DNA from: Methanomicrobiales archaeon HGW-Methanomicrobiales-3 | GTDB taxonomy: Archaea > Halobacteriota > Methanomicrobia > Methanomicrobiales > Methanospirillaceae | NCBI GenBank assembly: GCA_002839605.1 | Contig: PGYK01000002.1 | Coordinates: 124,001-188,000 of the forward strand | Length of the DNA: 64,000 bases | Reading direction: 5' to 3' | Shown here: positions 59,678 to 64,000 of the stretch, in pieces | Numbering within the stretch: position 1 is the first letter of the stretch | Layout of the letters: each line of letters starts with the position of its first letter | Notes under the pieces: generated by a model | What the model was told of the DNA's origin: nothing | Database searches by the model: none | What the model saw: the letters and a program-made list of their open reading frames with translations, nothing else | Translations under genes and position numbers: made by a program

Positions 59678-60166
59678 ATGCGTATCAGCAGTTGGAAAAT
59701 TGTCTGTTTAATCTGCCTGGTTATGGCAGTTCTCCTGAGCGGATGCCTTGGAGAGCGGACGTCCCCACAAACAAATGATCAACCGCCAGTAATCTTTGTT
59801 GATTACCAGCGGACCGGTGGCATTGCCGGGGTGAATGACCGGGTTGTCATCTTTGATAACGGTGTTGCGCTGGTCTCGACCCGGAAGATGACAACCGAGA
59901 TCGCGCTCAACCAGACCGAGCTTGATAAAATCAACTTGCTCTTCACCACAAGTGATTTTCTGGCTTTCGAAGGGAACTATACTTCCGGACGGGGCGGGGC
60001 GGATCTCCTGCAGTACCGTATCAGTTATTACGAAAAGACTGTCCAGACCGAGGATACGGCAATCCCTGTCAGGATGCAGCCGATCATTGATGAGATGAAC
60101 CAAATCGTTGCAGAAACCCTCGTTACTGCAAGGGCGGGATCGTCGCTTCCCCACATCATCCCGTAA
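59678..60166 (+). CDS. Putative lipoprotein
   Basis: MRISSWKIVCLICLVMAVLLSGCLGERTSP lipobox. Confidence 0.82.
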   Translation: MRISSWKIVCLICLVMAVLLSGCLGERTSPQTNDQPPVIFVDYQRTGGIAGVNDRVVIFDNGVALVSTRKMTTEIALNQTELDKINLLFTTSDFLAFEGNYTSGRGGADLLQYRISYYEKTVQTEDTAIPVRMQPIIDEMNQIVAETLVTARAGSSLPHIIP

Positions 60167-60472
60167 TCCTCATTTTTCCTTAGCATTTTCGGGGCAGCAG
60201 GGTCACGGGCACGCCGGGTTAAAACCTGCCGGGGTGATGCTTCATCTGTTCTGATGGGCACTGAGCCTTCTTTCCGTTAAAAAAAACCTGCCTTTGCGAA
60301 GGAGGGCACGTTTTTGCCTGCATCGATCCCCGGACCTTCCCGGAGTGATTGGAGTTTTCGTGTTCCTGCTGATACCCTGAAGGCACTGCGAACGGGGGTA
60401 GCCCCTATTGGGGGGACAAAGCCAAACAAAGAGCCTTGCGATATTTACCAGGTTTATTGGTGTAAAAAAGGG

Positions 60473-61363
60473 TTATTTCTCGTACATGCACGACTGGATA
60501 TCATGGCCGAGTTTTCCGATGGCGTCGGCACGGCAGCGCTGGCAGTGGCGCATCTGTTTGACATATTTGCCACACTCGTCCTGCATCTTCCGCTTCATCT
60601 CGGGGGTTGGCGGAGTGATGTGGGCAAACTTGTACTGGGCGATGAGCGGGATGAGGTTGAAATTGTATACTCCCATCTCACCGACCTTTTTGGCGATGGC
60701 CGGGATATGATCCTCGTTGATGCCCGGGATATAGACCGTATTGATCTTGACGAACATCTTGCGTTCGACCGCCATCTCGATACCTTTGAGCTGCTGGGAG
60801 AGGAGAAGTTTCGCGCCCTCGAGACCGGTATAGCGTTTCCCCTCATAATCGACATGCTGGTAGATCTTTGCCCCGATCTCGGGGTCGACAGCGTTGAGGG
60901 TGACGGTGATATTCCCGACATCGTATTTTTGCAGGATATCGATCTTGTCCGGCAGGAGGAGCCCGTTGGTGCTGATGCACTTGATGACATTGGGGTACTG
61001 TTCGTGAAGCCGTTTCAAGGTCTCGAAGGTCTCCTCGTTTGCCAGCGGATCGCCCGGCCCCGCAATGCCGACGACCTTGATGTAGTTGTACTTTTCCACG
61101 ACTTTCTTGACAAGATCCATGGACTCGTCCGGGTTCAGCACCTTGGTCGTGACCCCGGGCCGGCTCTCGTTGACGCAGTCAAAATCCCGGATACAGTAAT
61201 TGCACTGGATATTGCACTTGGGGGCAACCGGGACATGGCACCTGCCAAAACCGTGACATGCTTTCTCGGAAAAGCAGGGGTGTTCCTGGATCTTCCGCAT
61301 TTGTGCCGGGTCCCACTGGACTTTCTTGCCGTTGACTTCAGCAACCCGTATCTCATCAGCCAT
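60473..61363 (-). CDS. nifB: NifB-type radical SAM protein
   Basis: HPCFSEKACHGFGRCHVPVAPKCNIQCNYCIRDFDCVNESRPGVTTKVLNPDES; VGIAGPGDPLANEETFETL. Confidence 0.93.
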   Translation of the reverse strand: MADEIRVAEVNGKKVQWDPAQMRKIQEHPCFSEKACHGFGRCHVPVAPKCNIQCNYCIRDFDCVNESRPGVTTKVLNPDESMDLVKKVVEKYNYIKVVGIAGPGDPLANEETFETLKRLHEQYPNVIKCISTNGLLLPDKIDILQKYDVGNITVTLNAVDPEIGAKIYQHVDYEGKRYTGLEGAKLLLSQQLKGIEMAVERKMFVKINTVYIPGINEDHIPAIAKKVGEMGVYNFNLIPLIAQYKFAHITPPTPEMKRKMQDECGKYVKQMRHCQRCRADAIGKLGHDIQSCMYEK

Positions 61364-61494
61364 GCTAATCACCAGTACGTTCGCGCTCGTGGTATAAATA
61401 CCGTGCAATTCTGCACGTTTCCTTCATGGATCGGGAGTGCTGGTTCGGCACCTGTATAAACCATCCCTGCCAACGCTCTTTTCAGGAGCCGGGC

Positions 61495-62055
61495 ATGAAA
61501 CGATCCGAGAAAGAGAAGGGCAGGCAGAAGGCAGAGAAAGACAAGAACAGGATCCTGATGGTTGTTGGCGGTGCTATCGCGGCGCTCATCCTCGTGAGCA
61601 TCATCGCCCTCGTCTTTGTCAACCCGTCCGGTGCAAAGGCCGGTGACACCGTCGCGGTCTATTATACGGGGACGCTGGATGACGGGACGCAGTTCGATTC
61701 CAATATCGGAAGAGATCCCCTCGTCTTTGTCATCGGGCAGGGCAGGGTTGTTCCGGGAATGGAGGAGGCAGTCATTGGTATGACACCCGGCTCGACCAAA
61801 ACGGTTACCGTTCCTGTTGAGAAGGCATACGGCCCGTACCGGGACGACCTCGTTCATGTCATGGACCGGTCCCTGCTCCCGTCCGATGTCGATCTTGTGC
61901 CGGGAAACTATTACCAGATACGCAGGTCAGATGGGGCTGTCGCCACCGTGAAGATCCTCAACGTCACCGAATCGACCGTCACTCTCGATGAGAACCACGA
62001 ACTTGTGGGAAGGGATCTCACCTTCACGATTACGCTGTCCGAGATAGCCCGGTAA
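61495..62055 (+). CDS. FKBP-type peptidyl-prolyl isomerase, membrane anchored
   Basis: N-terminal TM; GDTVAVYYTGTLDDGTQFDSNIGRDPLVFVIGQGRVVPGMEEAVIGMTPGSTKTVTVPVEKAYGPY. Confidence 0.95.
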   Translation: MKRSEKEKGRQKAEKDKNRILMVVGGAIAALILVSIIALVFVNPSGAKAGDTVAVYYTGTLDDGTQFDSNIGRDPLVFVIGQGRVVPGMEEAVIGMTPGSTKTVTVPVEKAYGPYRDDLVHVMDRSLLPSDVDLVPGNYYQIRRSDGAVATVKILNVTESTVTLDENHELVGRDLTFTITLSEIAR

Positions 62056-62225
62056 CGGCTGACAATCTCATCTGTTTTTCTTCAGCATCGCCCGGTGTTC
62101 TCCAAACCAGCCCGGGTGTGGTGCAGGAGGATGGTTCCGGTTGCTGCGGTCAATCCGACCTTCCGGAAACCCCTGAAGCGGGAGAGGATAGGTGAAGTAC
62201 CTTTCGTAACACTCACAAAAGAAGA

Positions 62226-62299
62226 TGGGCCCGGCCGGATTCGAACCGGCGATCTTCGCCGTGTAAGGGCGACGTCATAACCGACTAGACCACGAGCCC
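62226..62299 (-). tRNA. tRNA-Val (TAC anticodon)
   Basis: GGGCTCGTGGTCTAGTCGGTTATGACGTCGCCCTTACACGGCGAAGATCGCCGGTTCGAATCCGGCCGGGCCCA folds as a cloverleaf; anticodon loop CTTACAC. Confidence 0.96.
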
Positions 62300-62424
62300 T
62301 GATTCCTACTAATGTCGCCCTGCTCACTATTAATGATACTGTTTTTTAAAAAACCCGAATGACAGACCACGGGTCGGTGGATGCCAGTAAAAAATGAAGA
62401 GTCTGATCCGGATGGAGACCGCTT

Positions 62425-62934
62425 TTAAGCAACCGGGTCGAACTGGAGGATCTTCTTGCCGCTCTTGTCGAAGAAGATGAGCTGCCCATCGGTTATTGCG
62501 TACGTCTCTGACCATTCAAGATCCGTAAAGTACGCGGACTCCTGGCTCATCACGCCGGTCGGGGTCTGGCAGATCTTCTGGGACACTCCCGGGCGGCGGA
62601 ACCAGACATGCGGGGATTCGGTGAGCTGGTAATCCGTGACATAGTCGCTGCATCCCGAGAAGCCGCGGACTTTGCCGTCAGCAGAGAAATCAGCGGTGAT
62701 GGTGCTGCCTTCGGCAACCTTGGACCACATGCCTTTTGTGTCATCGAACCAGCCGAGCTTCCAGGAGGTTGCAAGGAGTGTCTCGGCATTGGTGGGGGCC
62801 GGGGTTGCGGACGGTTGTTCAATGACTGGTGCAGGGGCCGGGGTTGCAGGAGCAGCCGCCGGTTCGCTGGTACAGCCGGAGATCAGCACAGCAAGGACCA
62901 GGAGACCAAAACAAACGAAGAAACACGGTTTCAT
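62425..62934 (-). CDS. META-domain lipoprotein
   Basis: LVLAVLISGCTSEPAAAP lipobox; LLATSWKLGWFDD...TITADFSADGKVRGFSGCSDYVTDYQL. Confidence 0.88.
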   Translation of the reverse strand: MKPCFFVCFGLLVLAVLISGCTSEPAAAPATPAPAPVIEQPSATPAPTNAETLLATSWKLGWFDDTKGMWSKVAEGSTITADFSADGKVRGFSGCSDYVTDYQLTESPHVWFRRPGVSQKICQTPTGVMSQESAYFTDLEWSETYAITDGQLIFFDKSGKKILQFDPVA

Positions 62935-63125
62935 AGTAGTACGGGAGGTTTTTCTGGGGAATAAATATAACGATTTGCAATTATCCTGCGATATACAACC
63001 GCCGTCGGGAAACGGGTGCAGCGGTGGCACTTCGATGTTCTTTTTAAAATACCTCGCAGGTGCATGAATCCGTGCCATCAATGCCCCGGTTGTTCCCGGG
63101 CAAAATAAGAAAAAATGGGAGGGGA

Positions 63126-64000
63126 TTATTCTTTCTTTGGCGGGAGCTTGATATCCAGCCCGTACTTCTCTGCATTCCGGTCGGCAATGGCCTGGATGGC
63201 GGCGATCTCGGTCTCCTGCAATTTTGGCTTGAAGAGGTGACGGAACCGTTTCTGGGTCTTGAGATATTCGGTGACCGGTTTCCTCACAACCTTTTTGACC
63301 TTCGTGACTTTGCCGTCCACCATCTCGAAGTTCACCCAGAGGCCGGTCTCGATGGCCAGCTTGGCAATGGCTACCGTCTGGTCGCCTTCAAAGCCCCAGC
63401 CGGTGCAGCAGGGGACATGAACCTGCACGTAGCAGGGCCCGGGGGTGTTGATGGCCCTCTCGATTTTCTGCATGAGGTCGGCCGGATAGGCAACGGACGC
63501 AGTGGCGACATAGGGTGCGCCGTGGGCGGCAAGGATCGCGGGCATATCCTTTTTGGGCAGTTTGTTCCCAAACGAACATTTCCCGGCCGGGCTTGTTGTG
63601 GTGCTGGCATCGTACGGCGTTGCCCCGGACCGCTGGATACCGGTATTCATATAGGCCTCGTTGTCGTAGCAGATGTAGGCAAAGTCATGGCCCCGCTCGA
63701 ACGCACCGCTGATACAGATCATGCCGATGTCAAACGTTGCCCCGTCCCCGGCCATGATAACGACTTTTTCCTTCCTGCCCTGTTTTTTCAAGGACGCTTC
63801 AATCCCCGATGCAACGGCCGCGGCGTTCTCGAAGAGCGAGTGGATCCACGGAACTTTCCACGCGGTCTCGGGATAGGGAGTGGAGAAGACTTCCATGCAT
63901 CCCGTGGCATTGACCACGATGGTCTCGGTCCCGGCAGCCTGCATGACAAGCCTGGCGGCAAGGGCTTCCCCGCAGCCTCCGCAGGCGCGATGGCCACAGT
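63126..64000 (-). CDS. porB: Pyruvate:ferredoxin oxidoreductase beta subunit (truncated by window edge)
   Basis: [88 protein letters not shown]; open to the window end. Confidence 0.95.
   Translation of the reverse strand, partial: CGHRACGGCGEALAARLVMQAAGTETIVVNATGCMEVFSTPYPETAWKVPWIHSLFENAAAVASGIEASLKKQGRKEKVVIMAGDGATFDIGMICISGAFERGHDFAYICYDNEAYMNTGIQRSGATPYDASTTTSPAGKCSFGNKLPKKDMPAILAAHGAPYVATASVAYPADLMQKIERAINTPGPCYVQVHVPCCTGWGFEGDQTVAIAKLAIETGLWVNFEMVDGKVTKVKKVVRKPVTEYLKTQKRFRHLFKPKLQETEIAAIQAIADRNAEKYGLDIKLPPKKE

Noticed and set aside
60473-61363. Nitrogen-fixation gene cluster around nifB
   Set aside because: No nifH/D/K or other nif genes in the window; solitary NifB-type proteins are common in methanogens.
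1-64000. CRISPR array
   Set aside because: No regularly spaced direct repeats of 24-37 bp were seen despite a CARF protein in the window.

Overview
The window is archaeal chromosome. Gene content (NifB-type radical SAM protein, archaeal tRNA-splicing endonuclease, PorB, DUF4013/DUF6498 membrane proteins, exported proteins with C-terminal anchors) suggests a Methanomicrobiales-type methanogen; that taxonomic call is inference. Core segments at about 1-11 kb and 36-64 kb carry signal transduction, CoA-transferase, RecQ, endonuclease IV, endA-trpS-pheS-pheT, hisF, SAH hydrolase, OGG, FKBP, tRNA-Val and PorB. Between them, about 14.7-34 kb is an accessory/defence island: MntA-HepT and RelE-type toxin-antitoxin modules set among decayed phage-type methylase fragments, a type I restriction-modification system, an orphan CARF-HTH regulator, an uncharacterised three-gene cassette (SocA/Panacea-like protein, PIN-like nuclease, unknown 432-aa protein), and a compact provirus/plasmid-like module with a D5/P4-type primase-helicase next to a truncated copy of a gene found intact at 11.7-12.2 kb. 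The most notable system is a compact minus-strand operon at 42.7-49.9 kb: radical SAM activase-like protein, Ycf35/DUF1257, Ycf46-like AAA ATPase, WD40 protein, Hsp70-like protein and DUF2997. Several dispersed non-coding repeats were also found by eye: a ~223-bp element in two copies, and a GC-hairpin family with a GTTCATCGTAATGGGG tail. All family calls come from reading motifs; no database search was run.
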